Assembly (NCBI GenBank): GCA_013397845.1
Contig: VZTG01001729.1
Location: forward strand, 285,984-349,983
Length of the DNA: 64,000 bases
Source: Melanocharis versteri
Lineage: Eukaryota; Chordata; Aves; Passeriformes; Melanocharitidae
Direction: 5' to 3'
Of the stretch, positions 35,230-48,170 are shown piece after piece; positions within the stretch are counted from its first letter, which is position 1, and each line of letters opens with the position of its first letter. The notes beneath the pieces were generated by a model that was not told the DNA's origin, did no database searches, and saw only the letters and a list, made by a program, of their open reading frames with translations. Made by a program: the position numbers and the translations under genes.

Positions 35230-38200
35230 CAATCATTTCTGGAGCTGCTGCCTGCCCGTGGCTCTGCCAGGGTGCCATGTGTGGGTGCACCTTCCTCTAC
35301 TCCTGCCAGCCTCATCCAACACACTGGAAAGACAACAGGAATGCTAAAATCCCTTTTGTTGTCCATCCTGCTCCTGCAGGGCATAAGCACAGCTAGTGCT
35401 GAGTGAGGAGATGCTGTTGCAGAGACCTGAGTTTGCTGTTGGCTCAGGCAGGGCCTCGCTGCAGCCGTGTGTGCAGGACACGCATGGTCTGGGCAGCATC
35501 TGCTTGGGCACGGCCATACCTTCCCTCCTTGGACACCCAGGCAAAGCAGGGCACTCGTGTGTGTATTCCAGGCTCAACCTGAGGCTAGAAAGCACCAACA
35601 CTGGCATGAGGGGCTTGTCTGGAGCTGTGAATGTAGGTCGTGCTGAAGACCAGCGACCTACATTTCCCAGGTTTGAAACTGCAGAGTAAAGAAAGTCACA
35701 GTCACCGAGCCCCACAGTGTCCTGCTGCTGTCCCTGCCACGGGGGACACCAGCCTGGAAGGTCCAGAACAGGAGGGAGATGGCCTCTTCTGGGGAAAACT
35801 GGGGTGCACTGGGCTGGTTTGAAATAATTACAGTTTGTAAGCCAGTGCTGTGTTTGTGCTGGAAGGGCTGTGAGCACCCTGGAGCAGCCATGGGGTGAGG
35901 AACCTGGGGTGTTGGTGGGAGTTGTCATCTCATCCCTTCAGAAGCAATCAGGGCTCACTACTGTGGGAAAAGTTAAAAGTCTTGCCCTAGGCCAAGCTGG
36001 TTGCCTTTATCACAACAAAGAAGTGAACCAGGATCTCTCCCCAGGGAGCATGAAATGCTGAGCCCTGATCCTCTCTCTGAATCACAGCTCTGTTTCCTTC
36101 CCACCTATTTCTTCCAGGCCCACGTTCTGCCCTGCTGCTGCTTCTGCCATTCCTCAGCCTCTCAAGCATCCAAAAGTCAAAACACTGGCTTGAAAGGGTC
36201 TGAAAAGATCTCAAATGTGGCTTGTTTGTTTATTCATTAGTGCTTTATTGTGTTTTATATAATGTTGCCTCCTAATTAACTTGAGCATCTCAGTGGGCAG
36301 CTATTTACACACTTCTCTGCACACTCTGCCACCTGCAAGGTCTTCTAGTTTGGGGTTTGGAAGTGAAAAATGAGCATGGACTCAGACTCAGGAGCTGGAG
36401 CTGCAGAAAAAAGCACTCTTTGAAGGCATATGAGACTCAGAGGAGGATCAGAGTCTTCTGAAGTGGTGTGCTCAGGTTGTAAGGGCATCACATGAGAGCC
36501 AGAGCTATCCTGCCTGCTCCAAATGCATCCTCCTGGGGTGTGTTTGATGCTGGAGAGCCGGAGCACGCTGGATTTCAGGCGGCGTGGAGGTCAGGAGCCA
36601 GGGCACAAACAGAGTTCTGGCAGGTTTGGGCAATTAGCAGCCCTTTTTGTGTCCGCAGCAGAATGTGCTGCTACCTCTGTGCAACCTGTGTAGTCTCATC
36701 AGGCTTTTCAACATCTGCAATTGCCAAAGCCTTAGCAGGGGATCAAGTGTTAGATCCCCTGTTCACCTGCCTTGGCGTTAACTGGAGAATTATTAGTATA
36801 ATAAACATTTAACTTGTTTTTTAAGCCTTTGGTGCAGAACATTTTGTAGGATTTGACTGCAAATCCGAACCCTGTGGCTTTTGTCAAAATACTAAATACA
36901 GAATTCTCTGCTTGCCTCCCTTCTGACATCATTAATGATAATAATCATCCCCCACAGCTGCTAATCCTCTTTGCAGAACGCTCTGCCGAGAGCCGAGCTG
37001 AGTCTCTTCTGCCCTGCATATTCTGCAGTCATTTGTATCAATTCGATATGACCATGGAAACGACCTGGTGGGACTTCAGGCTGATGGAAATGACCACGGG
37101 AGATGGAGGGCAGCAGGGACAAGCACACACTGGTCAGGGATGGCTTAACCAGTTAGTGAAGTTTGGTGGTGTCCTTCAGGGTGGGCATGGCACAGCCACG
37201 TCCTGCTCTTCATGTGAGCAAAACCACGGCAGAAGGCACTTACCAGAGCAAGGATTCCCCCTGAATCCCACCTCAAAGCTTCAAAAATCCTAACTTGCTT
37301 TTATTTTTAACATGGGCAAAAATCTAGTCCGGTTGCTGTGTGGGAAACACACCCAAGCAAACAGAACCTGCTGGTGATTAGCCTGACCTCCTGCCTGAGA
37401 AAGCGATTTATTTTTTACATCTATCTCCTCTTGATGTGTGGGTGTTAAGCCTCAGCTCATTTCATGCCTCCCTTTAAAATCACCTCTGAAGTGATGGGTC
37501 CCCTCAGACTAACACTGGAGTGGTGATTGCAGTATCTCTGGGACAGCCTTTGCCACGGGCTCACATTCATCAAGCACCAGTTATGGTGCAAATTCAGCCT
37601 CGCAGAAGAATGGCAAGACCTCAAATACTCCCTTGTACAACACTAACAGGGAGCTTTTATTTAATGTTCTCCAACAATCTGTCTCCCAAGAGCTTTAACA
37701 AGGTGGGCTACAGTTTCTCTCTTCCTTTGGAAAATCAAGAGCTGCAGCAGAGATACTAAATTATGTCCTCAAGTTCATACATTTTAAGGGCTGCCCCACA
37801 CCACCAGGGAAATAATTCCCATTAAATATACTGCTGATGAAATTTTCAATTCTGCGTGCCTGAAGTTTTCCATGGAAATGACATGATTTTTGCAGATGTT
37901 CTTGACTGGGAAAAAACCAAGATGACCCAACCTGCACATTTCAGGCACGATTATCCAATCTGTGAGCTGTCATGTGGACCCCACAGCCCCACAGAGGAGA
38001 GGAGCACCAGGGTGTGCTGGATCCAAACTGTGATGCCAGTGGGGCTTTTCTCCAACAGGAGGGTGGATGTCGGACAGGCTGGAACCTTTTTAGTCATTCC
38101 AAATTCCCCCTCCCTTATGTGTATGTGTGTCACTTTCTCTTCTTTGAAATGCGTGGCTTTTGTCTCCATTCCCCAAAAAGACAAATGCTTAGGCACTTCA

Positions 38201-38539
38201 GTGGAAATACTCTTCTGCCTGGTGGGTGGGATGGGATTAAATTGTCAAAGGGATGGAGAACACGGATTTTCCTGCTCACAGGTCCCCTGCCTCCTGCAAC
38301 AAGTCTGTGCTCTAAAAAGTTGCAAATTTGTGCCCTGTCTGAAAGTTTTGAACTGCCCACTCGCTCAGATTTATGATAATTACTGAGGTGTCCAAAGGGA
38401 AATAGCTTTTCCTTGTGGTCTGTAGAAGATTCCCAGTCTGAGTCCTCTGTCCCAGCCTTTCCCCGTTTCTCCCTCCTGGTTTATCATTTCTCCCTGCTGG
38501 TTTATCACAGCCCCGAGACAAGGTCCACAAGGCTCATTC

Positions 38540-38830
38540 TTTCTTTTTTTTTTTCTTTATGAAATGCCTCGTGGTCCTTTTACCAGCACAATGTAAAACC
38601 TAATCATAAATAATTAAAACTACAGCTGTCAAAATAAACGGCTGAAGTCCATGCTGGCAATGCTGTGAAATATTATCCTACCAGGCTTTGCGGGGGCAGT
38701 TGGATTTTTGTGTGCTGGCAGCCGGAGCCTGGCAGTGCCCTGTAATCAGCAATGAGTTTCCCAGTCATTAGTTCAAATTAGAGCAGCTCTGATGACAAGT
38801 CAATGGCAACTCCAAAGGCTGAGCAAGGTG
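38540..38830. promoter_or_regulatory. Candidate conserved non-coding element
   Basis: This tract contains ATAAATAATTAAAA followed by CAGCTGTCAAAATAA, then TAATCAGCAATGAG and CATTAGTTCAAATTAG. It has a dense mixture of homeodomain cores, an E-box (CAGCTG) and TGTCA (TALE/MEIS-like) in unique sequence. Such a mixture is common in deeply conserved developmental enhancers. Conservation itself was not tested. Confidence 0.28.
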
Positions 38831-41800
38831 CAGACTGACCCTCCTCGCGAGCAGAGCAGAATGGTTTATTTTGTCCCAGTTTCTGAACAGAGGAAGGGCA
38901 CAAAGCACTTGTGTAACGCTGTGTTCAGATGGGTTGGCAGCCGGGAGGGCTGGGGCCAGCAGTGAGCACGTGGCTTTGGTCAGAGAGGCAGAAATTTCAG
39001 CAGCAGCCAGCAAACTCCTGGGATCTGGACAGGGCTGGAGCTTCCACGTGTTCTGCAGACCATGGTCCCCCAGTGCCCTTTCTTTGGGCTTTATTTCATA
39101 CCCACCTTCTCCTCATCTTCTCCCTCCGAAACAAAGCTAGAGAGACATATTTCCTGCAAGTAAATACACATTGATTTGGACAGATCCGGTGGTGTGATGC
39201 GTGCAGCAGGGTTTGCAATGTGAGCATCCAGCTTAGACACCACGGGGCAGGGTGGGGCAGAAGTTTCCATTTGGGTCTTGCTTCAAACTGCTGTGGGAGG
39301 CTCTGGCTGTCAGGGTCTCTGCTCCCACCAGTACAGCAGCAAGAATAAGCTCTTTAAGATCCCCTGAACCTCTGTTTTCTCTCCCAGCCATCAGGTTTAC
39401 CCCCTGGCTTCTAGCAGTGAAGGTCCTGACCCAGGAGCTGCAGCCATGGAGGAGATGAAAGTAAGCTGTAGGTGAGAGTGGGATGTGAGCCTCAGGTAAA
39501 AGCTGAGGAATGGGGGAAAGGGGTGCTGTGAGCTTGCACTACTTTTTTTTTTTTCACAGGGCATTATATTTGTGGAGTTTTCGAAGTCGCAGCTCTTGAA
39601 CCTGAGATTATTTGGGTTGCTCAGCTTTCATTAATACAACCAAAGCTGTGAGTTTCTAGCCCTCAGGGTTACAGGGGGAAAGCTTGAAAAGAGACCCTGA
39701 GAACCAGAAAAAAAACATAATAAAATTAAAAATAGATGGCATACAGGAAGATTCCCACACATATTACTCCAAAAGCATTCCCTGCCACTACCTTGCTGCC
39801 TGATCTGTGTTGGGTCACTCAGACCAAGCCACCTCAACCCTGTAATGCCCAAAATGCCATGTGCCAGCCCTTGGCCAAACTACAGAGCAGCTGCTGTCAC
39901 TGGACTCCAAGCTGTATTTTTAAATGCCTGGATTTAGCTATGGAGATGACAGCACCTCCCTCCATGGCTCTGTTTTCTTTCTCTGTGGAGTGAGGATAAT
40001 AGCATTAGGTCATTGTCACAAATCACATTGAGCCCTTCGTTTGAGGTGGGAGGGGATGTTTCTTGCAGAGCCCCAGGCATTTTGGAAGCATAAGTCCTGG
40101 TGAAAATCAGTTTGCAATTAGTCTTAGATGATTTTTGAAATTATTATTTCTCTGCTGGAGGGTGAGGTCTCATCCCTTACACGGAGTTATTGCTTTCACT
40201 CCGGAACAGGAGCTTTTGCTTGCAAAGGTTTTCCCCAGCTCCTACCCAGCTGCTAAACAAGCCCTTCTCCAGGTCCTGGGGGCCTGAGGCTGGACACCCA
40301 TTTCGTGGGTCCAGTGCCCTCATGGGAGTGACCTCTGGGCACTGCTGCTGCCTTCTCAGCCAGGAGCTTTCCAATCACTGCTGTGCTTGGATTTCTCTCC
40401 CATCACCGATCTGGCTGAGCCCTTTGAGTGGCTTTTAAATGCCACCTCCCCTGGGACTTGTTAAAGTGCTTTATCAGTGCCCATCTTCCTCTGCAGGGAT
40501 GACCTTTAACTCATCCCTGCTGTTGCTACCTGACTCAGATCACCTTGGAAGAAAGGTTGCCATGGCGATTTCATATTCAGCTCAGCCAAAAAAAAACACC
40601 AGCTTCTGTATCTTATTAAATGCTGCCTTTTGAGGACCCTACGCATGGAGAGCCAAGGCCAGGGGTTGCCTGCATTCACTGCAGCCAGAAGTTTGGTCAC
40701 CAGGAGTTTCCCTGCCAGCCAGCCTGGCTGTTCCTTACCCCTTTGCCAAGCCAAATGGGTTGTTTTGGGTTTGATTTTTTTTCCCCCACGTTAGGTTATA
40801 AGCTGGGGGTTTGAAGCCATTAGTATTACTATGAAAACACTCCTCTGCAAAATGTCAATCTGCCTTTTCAAGGGGATTTTTCACCGCTCTAGTCTAAACC
40901 ATGCTGTCAAATGTCAGGAATGGATGTTTAATGAGGATCAGTTGGAAGCCTTAATTGGATGGGTATTCAATGGGCTTCCTTTTTTTTAGGTTGTTGTTTT
41001 ATCCTTGGGACTCTGTTTTCACAGAGATCCTCGTTAAATTTTAGAAGCTAATCTCCATTTAAACTACAAGCTTAGGGAACTGTGGTCCTTGGGGGCTGCT
41101 GGGAGCCATGGCTGTTGTGGGCTTTCATTGAATTCGTCTGGAAGGCAGAGAGAAAACTCATCCAGAATGCTTCTGTAGAAGCAGGGAGGACCATGTGGGG
41201 GCATAGGCAGTTCTCTTCTTGCAAAAAACTGAGTAACACACATGGAGAAAACAGTCTGAAGGCATCAAGGTAGTGGGAGAGATGGAGAAAGAGCCCAGGA
41301 GTGTTGTGGTGGCTGGCCCAGGGTTCTCTCTCCACTGAGAATGTGAACACAAAGACACGAGGAAGGGGACCAGCCCACAGACATGTCCAGATGCATTCAT
41401 CTCCAGATGGATTGGGCACCCCAGCAGCAGGCAGCAAACCCCTGATCCTTTCCAAGGCCATGAACAAACCCAAACCCTCATAATCCTTTAAAACCAGCCA
41501 GAGATGATGCCTGCATGCCCTGCAGCCGCCTCTCCAGGCCTCATTAACTCCCTTCCATCCTGTCCCAGGGTTTCCCTGCTGTCACCTCTGTCAGAGGCAA
41601 CAGGTGCTGCACAAAATGATTTTAGTGTGCCTGTCACCAAGCATAAAATGCATCGTGCTCTGTCGTCTCAGAAATTACAGCTGAAACTCCTCTGAGCCAT
41701 CCAAAGACCATCCCAGCCCAAATCCAACATCCTCCTCATCCCACCTCCTGGCGTGTGATCCTGCTCCCAATCCTCTGGCATGTACCATGTTTCTGGCAGA

Positions 41801-41991
41801 CAGATGTACCTGATGGGGAAACAGCCACTTGGCAGATCCCCACAGCAGCATGGAAGCCCCCCTGCACTTTACTGTCTGTGCAGCACGTGCTTCCTGACAG
41901 GAAAACCTTTCCCAGAGGGTTTATTTCTCCATGTGAGCTCAGTGTCCCAAACTCTTTTACACGAACAATTGTTCTTTGATTTTCTTCCCCC

Positions 41992-41992
41992 N
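41992..41992. other. Ambiguous base
   Basis: A single N follows a C-run in intergenic DNA. It may be a base-call ambiguity or a collapsed gap; nothing around it is visibly disrupted. Confidence 0.6.
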
Positions 41993-43903
41993 TTTACAAC
42001 AGATGATTGTTAAAACATCCTGGTTTCCTCTCATCGTGCTTTTATTGCGTTTTTAATTAAAACCTTGGGAAGACCATAAAAGACACATCACAGATGCGAG
42101 CGTTTCCATGCCCTGTTTCACATTAAACACCCATAAATACCCGCACACCCCTTCAGCAGCTCCCTGCCCCCTTTGGCCTGTGACACACTCAGGGGTCCAC
42201 GTTTTTAACAGACACTTTGCCTTGGAACTGGCTCCTAATCCAACACACACGCAACACCTTCCCTCCATCCCTAATTGCCTTTCATTTAACGCGTGCAATT
42301 ACCAAAATTGCTTCTTCCAAAAATAAACCACCGAATGTTCAGAGCTGCCTGGCTTCTCAGATGGTTTTCGGCCAAGAAATTTGTGCCCTCCTGGTCTCTC
42401 CTGGGAAGTCCAGGAGGAGGCTGGCATGCTTGTAAGTCTGCCCCTTCCATAAAATCCTGAGAAAAGGTGCCGTGAAACCCGTGCTCGAGGCAGGTGAGAC
42501 GCGCAGGTTACAAATCACAACGCCTGCCCGGTCATTTCCAGCCATTTGTTATGGTGTCTTAAGTCAGCAACCTCAACAACTCCCCTGGTCTCCAGCCAGG
42601 AATAAAAGTGCTGAAGGAAATCAGGCCACGGTAATTTCCCCAAACCCCAGAGCTAACATGCATGGCAATTAATTAATTTAGTGGAGAGAGGTTTTTTTCT
42701 GCTATGAGCTCTCCCAGGGGCTGCCACAATAGCCCATCTCCTTGGCGGTCATCTCATGGCTTCAATCGTGTGTCCCACACAATTCTGCAGGGAAATTCAG
42801 CAGAAATGTTTCCAGCGTGGTGCCTGAAATTCAGCCTCTGAGGCCCATCTTTCAAAGCAGGAATGTGACCTGAGGAAGCGGATGAAGTCGAGGTGCTGCT
42901 GGGCTGCAAGTGCCTCTTGATTTCAGCGAGGTCAGGACGAGTCCCACCACACGCTGGCTCCTCAGTGCAAGGAACAGCACAGCATGCTACGACTTGGAGT
43001 CTTTGGGGGCTAATTATTTGCTTCAAAAGAAAAGAAAACATCCAAGTCTGGAGCTTGTGGTTAACAAAGAGCTTGTAGGAGCAAAGTTCATTTCCCCTAG
43101 AGTCGTTTTAGTCATGGAAGAACTTCAAGAGTTCTTTCTCCAGCTTCCTTGAATTTGTCATTGAAAGTTGCCTGAATTATGCCTGCAAACATCTTTAAAT
43201 CTGATCACAGATGGAGCATAAATGCCATGTTATTGAAGTTGAAGGACACAGCTTACTTTCTGGGGAATAATACATTGGAGGAAGCTGATACAGAATCACT
43301 AGGATGATTCTTGTTTTGTTTTCTTTTAACCATGTTTCCTTCAAAGCTTCCATCCACAGCACAATCCTCACCCACCCCCGTAACTAATTCATTATTTTAC
43401 AGCAAGTAAAATCAAACAGGAGACAAATGATTGTTGTTTAGTGCCATTAGTTTCAATGGCTTTGCACAATATTTGAGTCATTGGCTCTCGTCTTGCTTTG
43501 GAGGAATCCCAAATCTGGATGAATCTACGCACATTATAAACCATCCATGGGGCCAGGCCAGGCCTGCCTAACAGATGGAGGTCCATATGCTTTGGCTCTG
43601 CACCCATATGGAACACTAATATGCAGTCCAGGAATAGAGCATGCCTCTTCTCCTCTTCCTAGCAATCTCCACTCCAAAGTCATTCCAGCCACAAGCTGAG
43701 TTAAGCAAGTTCATCTGGAGGCAGTGCAGCAAGACACTACAAGACTGATGGTCCAAGCATAATATTTTCCTTGCTCTGTGGTTCCTGCTGGAGCCAAAAT
43801 TGCAACATTTTCTAGAAAGCGGCGCGTGAGGCTTTCCAGAGCACTGGTTAAAAACCTCATTACGCTGCTTTAATGTGCTTTAACCTTTGCTGCCTGGGTC
43901 GTG

Positions 43904-43945
43904 CGAGAACACCGAGTGCTCCATCGAGAACACCGAGTGCTCCAT
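43904..43945. repeat. Perfect 21-bp tandem duplication
   Basis: The 21-base unit beginning CGAGAACACCGAGTGC occurs twice in direct succession without mismatch (43904-43924 and 43925-43945). Confidence 0.95.
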
Positions 43946-44609
43946 CGTCCCTCGCCGGAGCAGCTTCCCCAGGCAACCAAGCCAGCAAATAGCTGAGGGG
44001 ATTTCACAATGCCTGGGAGGTTTTGTTTGCTGGAGGCACAGGATTAGTGTCAGATGGCCTGCCACCATTTCAGCACAGGGGGCTTCACTTTTATTGCTGG
44101 CAGAGTTCCTCCAGCTGAGCCGTGGGTTTGTTCCGGCCAGGCACTTCGAGAGGGGATAACGGTCCTGGCTGATTTTTGGCATTCAGGGAGTGTTTTTTCC
44201 TATTCCGTGCTCAAACCCTGTGCTTTTCTCATGGATTCAACATCAACAGATACAGCTCACTTCTGTTTTGAGCATGAGAGCAGTAAATTCAGTGCCTGCA
44301 CTGTGCAGTCTTCAAGGAGTTTGGTATCTCCTTTAGGATGGCATCTCCCTGGCCATCCCTGGGGTCTGTCCTCCTCCTGCCTGTGCCTTCTTTGGGGGGC
44401 TGGAGATGGCTGAGGAGTCCTATGCTGTTACCCAAGCAGGAGATATTTCCATCCATGCTGTTACTTCACGTTTGCTCTCAGCTCATGCACAAGGTCTTGA
44501 GGGCATCACAGTAGGAAGGGCCAGTGAGTGCTGATCCTGGTTCTCATAGGGGCACTGGTAGGTTTGCTTGGAGATGATGTTGAGCAGCCAAATGCATCTG
44601 CCTCCAGCC

Positions 44610-45172
44610 GGGCTGTGAAGGGAACGGGCCTGTGACAGCTTCGCTCGTGCATCGGGTCAGGTTTGATGGACAGGAGTTCGTCAAACAGGGGTTATTCCAG
44701 CTGGAAAAGGAGCTTATTGCTGAATGCCCTGATGTTGCTAATCCTGGGAGAGAAGCCCATCCACCCTCTGGGGTGGAGGATGATTTTTTTGGTTATCATT
44801 CAGGCCTCTGTCCAAGGCCTTTCTCAGTAATTTCCTTGCCTACACAGGTGATGTGCAACCACTGGGGGGGCAGAAATAAGACATGGAGCCNTGGGCTGTG
44901 AAGGGAACCGGCCTGTGATGGCTTTGCTTGTGCATCGGGTCAGGTTTGATGAACAGGAGTTCATCAAACAGGGGCTATCCCAGCTGGAAAAGGAGCTTAT
45001 TGCTGAATGCCTTAATGTTGCTAACACTGGGAGAGAAGCCCATCCACCCTCTTGGGTGGAGGATGATTTTTTTGGTTATCATTCAGGCCTCTGTCCAAGG
45101 CCTTTCTCAGTAATTTCCTTGCCTACACAGGTGATGTGCAACCACCGGGGGGGCAGAAATAAGACATGGAGC
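44610..45172. repeat. 280-bp direct tandem duplication with N at the junction
   Basis: Copy 1 (44610-44889) and copy 2 (44893-45172) have equal length and align without gaps. A single N at 44891 lies between them. I counted about 14 differences over the first 171 positions, but only one over the last 109. The unit matches no repeat family I recognise. It may be a real tandem duplication with partial gene conversion, or two versions of one locus placed side by side during assembly. Both copies carry a long open frame, but the differences are mostly amino-acid changing, so I do not call it coding. Confidence 0.9.
44891..44891. other. Ambiguous base at the duplication junction
   Basis: The only N in this region sits at the border of the two 280-bp copies, which suggests a contig join. 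Confidence 0.7.
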
Positions 45173-45942
45173 TCATTCCCTGCTGCTGGTATCCACAGTG
45201 AGGAGATGAGCCAAGGTAGAACTCGGACATGAGCACTACTGGAGTTACAGAGGAGATTTGCCAGCTCAGAGGCACTCACTTGTTTTCACAGAGAAAAATA
45301 AGATTAGTAAGTAGTGAAGAAGAGGAAGGCTAGCAAGAGTTTGATGTGGTTAAAAGGGAGGATCCCAAAATTCTGCTGTCTGGTGCTGAGGGTGATAGAG
45401 TAACACTTAGAGATGCAAATATATGCTAATAAACCGTTCATAAACGTAAGAAACCTAAAAATTAAAGCAACCAAAATACCAAAAGAGCTGAAAAATACGT
45501 GTTTTGACAAAGCATTACATTGGAGACCATGGTTATGCGCCTGGTTTTACCTTGTGACATTGAGGGGCACTCTGGAGGAAACCAAACTACTTCCCTGCCG
45601 TCCCCTGTGGGTCTCTCAAAGCTTTAAGCTTTAATCTCCATAGTTTCAAGCCTCTCTAGCATGAAATTGGATTGTTTAAATTTTGAAAAGGAGTGGTGGA
45701 TAAAAAAACAATATCTATGTCATGATTTGTAGATGGTGCAACCTTTTTTGAGACTATTTTGCACAAAATTAAAAATGAATTAGTATGGGGATCAACTGAA
45801 ATAATTTGTATAATTTGAGACTGTCTGAAGTGCTCAGTGTTATTCCCAAGAAGTATCCAAAATGCAATGTAAAAATGCAAACAACTTTCATTACACCTTG
45901 AATACAAAATACTGCGTCTTTCTGGTTTGCAAGACCGGTGTC

Positions 45943-45961
45943 TCAAAAAAAAAAAAAAAAA
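45943..45961. repeat. Poly-A run
   Basis: An uninterrupted A-run of about 17-19 bases followed by T-rich sequence. It is not preceded by a recognisable retrocopy. Confidence 0.85.
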
Positions 45962-46436
45962 TCTGTTTTTTCACAGGACTAAAAAAACCCCTCAGGCAGC
46001 TTGAAAAGAAATTAAAAGGTAATTTGAATCACAGTGAACATTTGCACTTTGCTCACTAATTATCTGTTCTGTGACTGGAGCAGAGGGTTGATGATTGACC
46101 TGCAGCAAGCCCTGGCTGATGGAGAGTTTGGGGCAAGGAGACTGTCCCTCCTGCATTCCTCTGCTGTGGGGCTGGGAGGGAAGAGGTGCCTGGGCGAGGG
46201 GCTGGGGGGTGTGGGGAGCAGCCAGGGGATGCTGTGCTGCAGTTCAGAGGAGCTGCTGCAGCTGAAACCACCGCAGTCAGCTTTGAACGAGGCAGTGCAG
46301 GTATTCATTACAATATTACAGAAAGGATGTTGGCAGCGGAGCCTGCGGACTCTGGGGTTTGACCAAGGAGATGTGCTTGGTGCCAGGGTCAGATATGGGC
46401 ACGCTAACCCCCAGGAGAGCAACAGCCATGTCATTT

Positions 46437-46469
46437 CATATATATATTTATATATATATATATATATGT
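46437..46469. repeat. (TA)n microsatellite
   Basis: Alternating TA with one TTTA interruption. Likely polymorphic. Confidence 0.9.
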
Positions 46470-47920
46470 GTCAAAGCTGTGGCAGGCTCCAAGGCCGGGA
46501 TGTGACCCAGCAAACCACGGATAAAACGAAAAGCCATTCAGACAGCTGAGCTTCTCATCGTGGTGTGGGGAGCAGGCAACACACAGCCCTTATCCCCAGG
46601 CTGCTGTACATGGAAAATGCCCCAGGGGCACACGGTGAGGAGAACACTCCGTTTGGCCAGAAGCACCTTTTAGAGCATTGCCCCAAGAAGCCACGCTGGG
46701 AAACAGCCTCAGACTCCAGGCTTAGCCAGTTGGAGACTCAAATTTGCCTCTATTCTGCAAGTTTAGGTCACTTCTTACCATCCAGAGGCCTTTTGGCACA
46801 AACGTGCCTAACCCATGGGAGGGAGCTCCCCATCCCAGAGCCACCAGCACCACCAGTCTGGGCCAGCCTCACTGCTGGAGGGAGTGGTGGGATGGAGGAG
46901 GGAAGAGCGAGGGGAGCTGCTGCTGCCATTTAGGGCAGTTACCCACATCCACGGAGCAACACGTGCACCTGCATCTCTGCCTAAGCAGCATCAAAACTCT
47001 CTTTTGTTTCAGTCTTGATGACAGAAGAGCCTTAATTGGGCATGAAGAAATCCATCAAGCAGCAGCTTGGTGCAGCCCCCGGGTCCCCACAGCATCTGGC
47101 AGCTGCCGTGCTGCTCCGGGGCTGGCGGCTGCCCCAAAATAGCCCAAATATCACCCACGCACCCCAAGCACTGCTGCAGGAGGCGAGTCTGAATCTCTGC
47201 TCCTGCTGCTCATGAACAGCACAAGGGCTTTATGGCTCACTGGGGCTTGGTGGAGCCAGGTCCCAGCTATTTGCTGGAAACCGAGAGGATAAATTATGTT
47301 TCCAACCTGAGGAGCTGCTCAGAGAACCAGACCAGAGGGCTTGACACAAAACACTAAAGCGAGGGGAAATTTCTAGTTGTTTTTCGTGCATATAAACACA
47401 GCAGAGACCAGCCTGCAGGGCAGCAAGGTGAAATGGGAGCTCAGCCAGGGATTTCAATAGCTGCAGGGTCTTGCTCATGGTTTAATGCATTTTTACAACA
47501 GGGGTGGAACAGGACCCATTCTGGGAATAGAAACATCACCAGCAATTTCATCCCCCTGAATAATTTGCTTGTAACTTGCCTTTGCTTTGATGCAGCAGCT
47601 GCTTCAAGGGCACCAGAAGAAAAAAAACCCTCCTCCCATCCCCTTTTCACCCCCCAGCACCCCCGTGTTGTGCTGCTGTAGCTTCAGCTCAATAATCTCT
47701 GTAGGCACAGCGAGGACATCCTGCTGGCTTTGGATGCCTCCCTGGCACAGCACTGACATCCACCCCACGTGGGCAAACAAGCCCAGCCTTCCCCTCTCCT
47801 TCACCAGCAAAGGGGGTCCCAGGGTCTCCCCATTTAATCCCATGGCACTTCATGGTCTTGGCCTCCCCTCTCGCCCTTCTATTTGATGAAAATACAGAAT
47901 AAAAATAAAACCCCCGCACA

Positions 47921-47946
47921 TTTATTTAATTTCCTCTATTTTTATT
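47921..47946 (-). terminator. ST8SIA2: Candidate ST8SIA2 poly(A) signals
   Basis: On the minus strand AATAAA occurs at 47946-47941 and 47926-47921, with an overlapping ATTAAA at 47930-47925. A T-rich stretch follows at about 47911-47880. This doubled signal with a U-rich downstream part is the best candidate 3' end in the 2.5 kb beyond the stop codon. Confidence 0.45.
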
Positions 47947-48170
47947 TAAAAAGAAGGTTTGCTAACAGCAGTCAGTACCATGGCCCAGGCCCCTCGATAC
48001 AACAGTTGGGTTTAGCAGTCCCTGCAGCTCCATCCCTGCTCTGTCCCTCCCCTCTGCTGGGTACAAACCTGGGAATTATCTGGCTTTAAGAACCGCTCCT
48101 GAATCACGGGAAGCTCCTTGGCATTGCAGATTACTTCCATCCTGCAGTTTTACTCCCTACTTCTTTCTGT

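Larger units (their letters stand above)
26131..47900. other. Intergenic DNA between convergent FAM174B and ST8SIA2
   Basis: No protein-coding exon was recognised in about 22 kb. Contents are two CR1 fragments (29879-29940 and 34803-35229), simple repeats near 32209 and 34335, a TA-rich tract at 46437, a poly-A run at 45943, a 280-bp tandem duplication at 44610-45172 and a 21-bp duplication at 43904-43945. Candidate conserved non-coding elements lie near 30180, 38540 and 42000. A single ambiguous base is at 41992. Unannotated lncRNAs cannot be excluded. Confidence 0.55.

Noticed and set aside
35344..35928. Open frame of 194 codons on the minus strand
   Set aside because: No family resemblance; other frames over the same stretch are also open, which points to stop-poor base composition.
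44632..45232. Two similar open frames (about 90 and 105 codons) in the tandem copies
   Set aside because: The similarity follows from the DNA duplication. Differences are mostly amino-acid changing and cluster by position, not by codon, so there is no sign of selection for a protein.
45943..45961. Poly-A run as the tail of a processed pseudogene
   Set aside because: The preceding sequence shows no recognisable coding remnant and no target-site duplication.
46437..46469. TA-rich tract as a promoter
   Set aside because: It is a simple microsatellite without initiator, CpG or transcript context.
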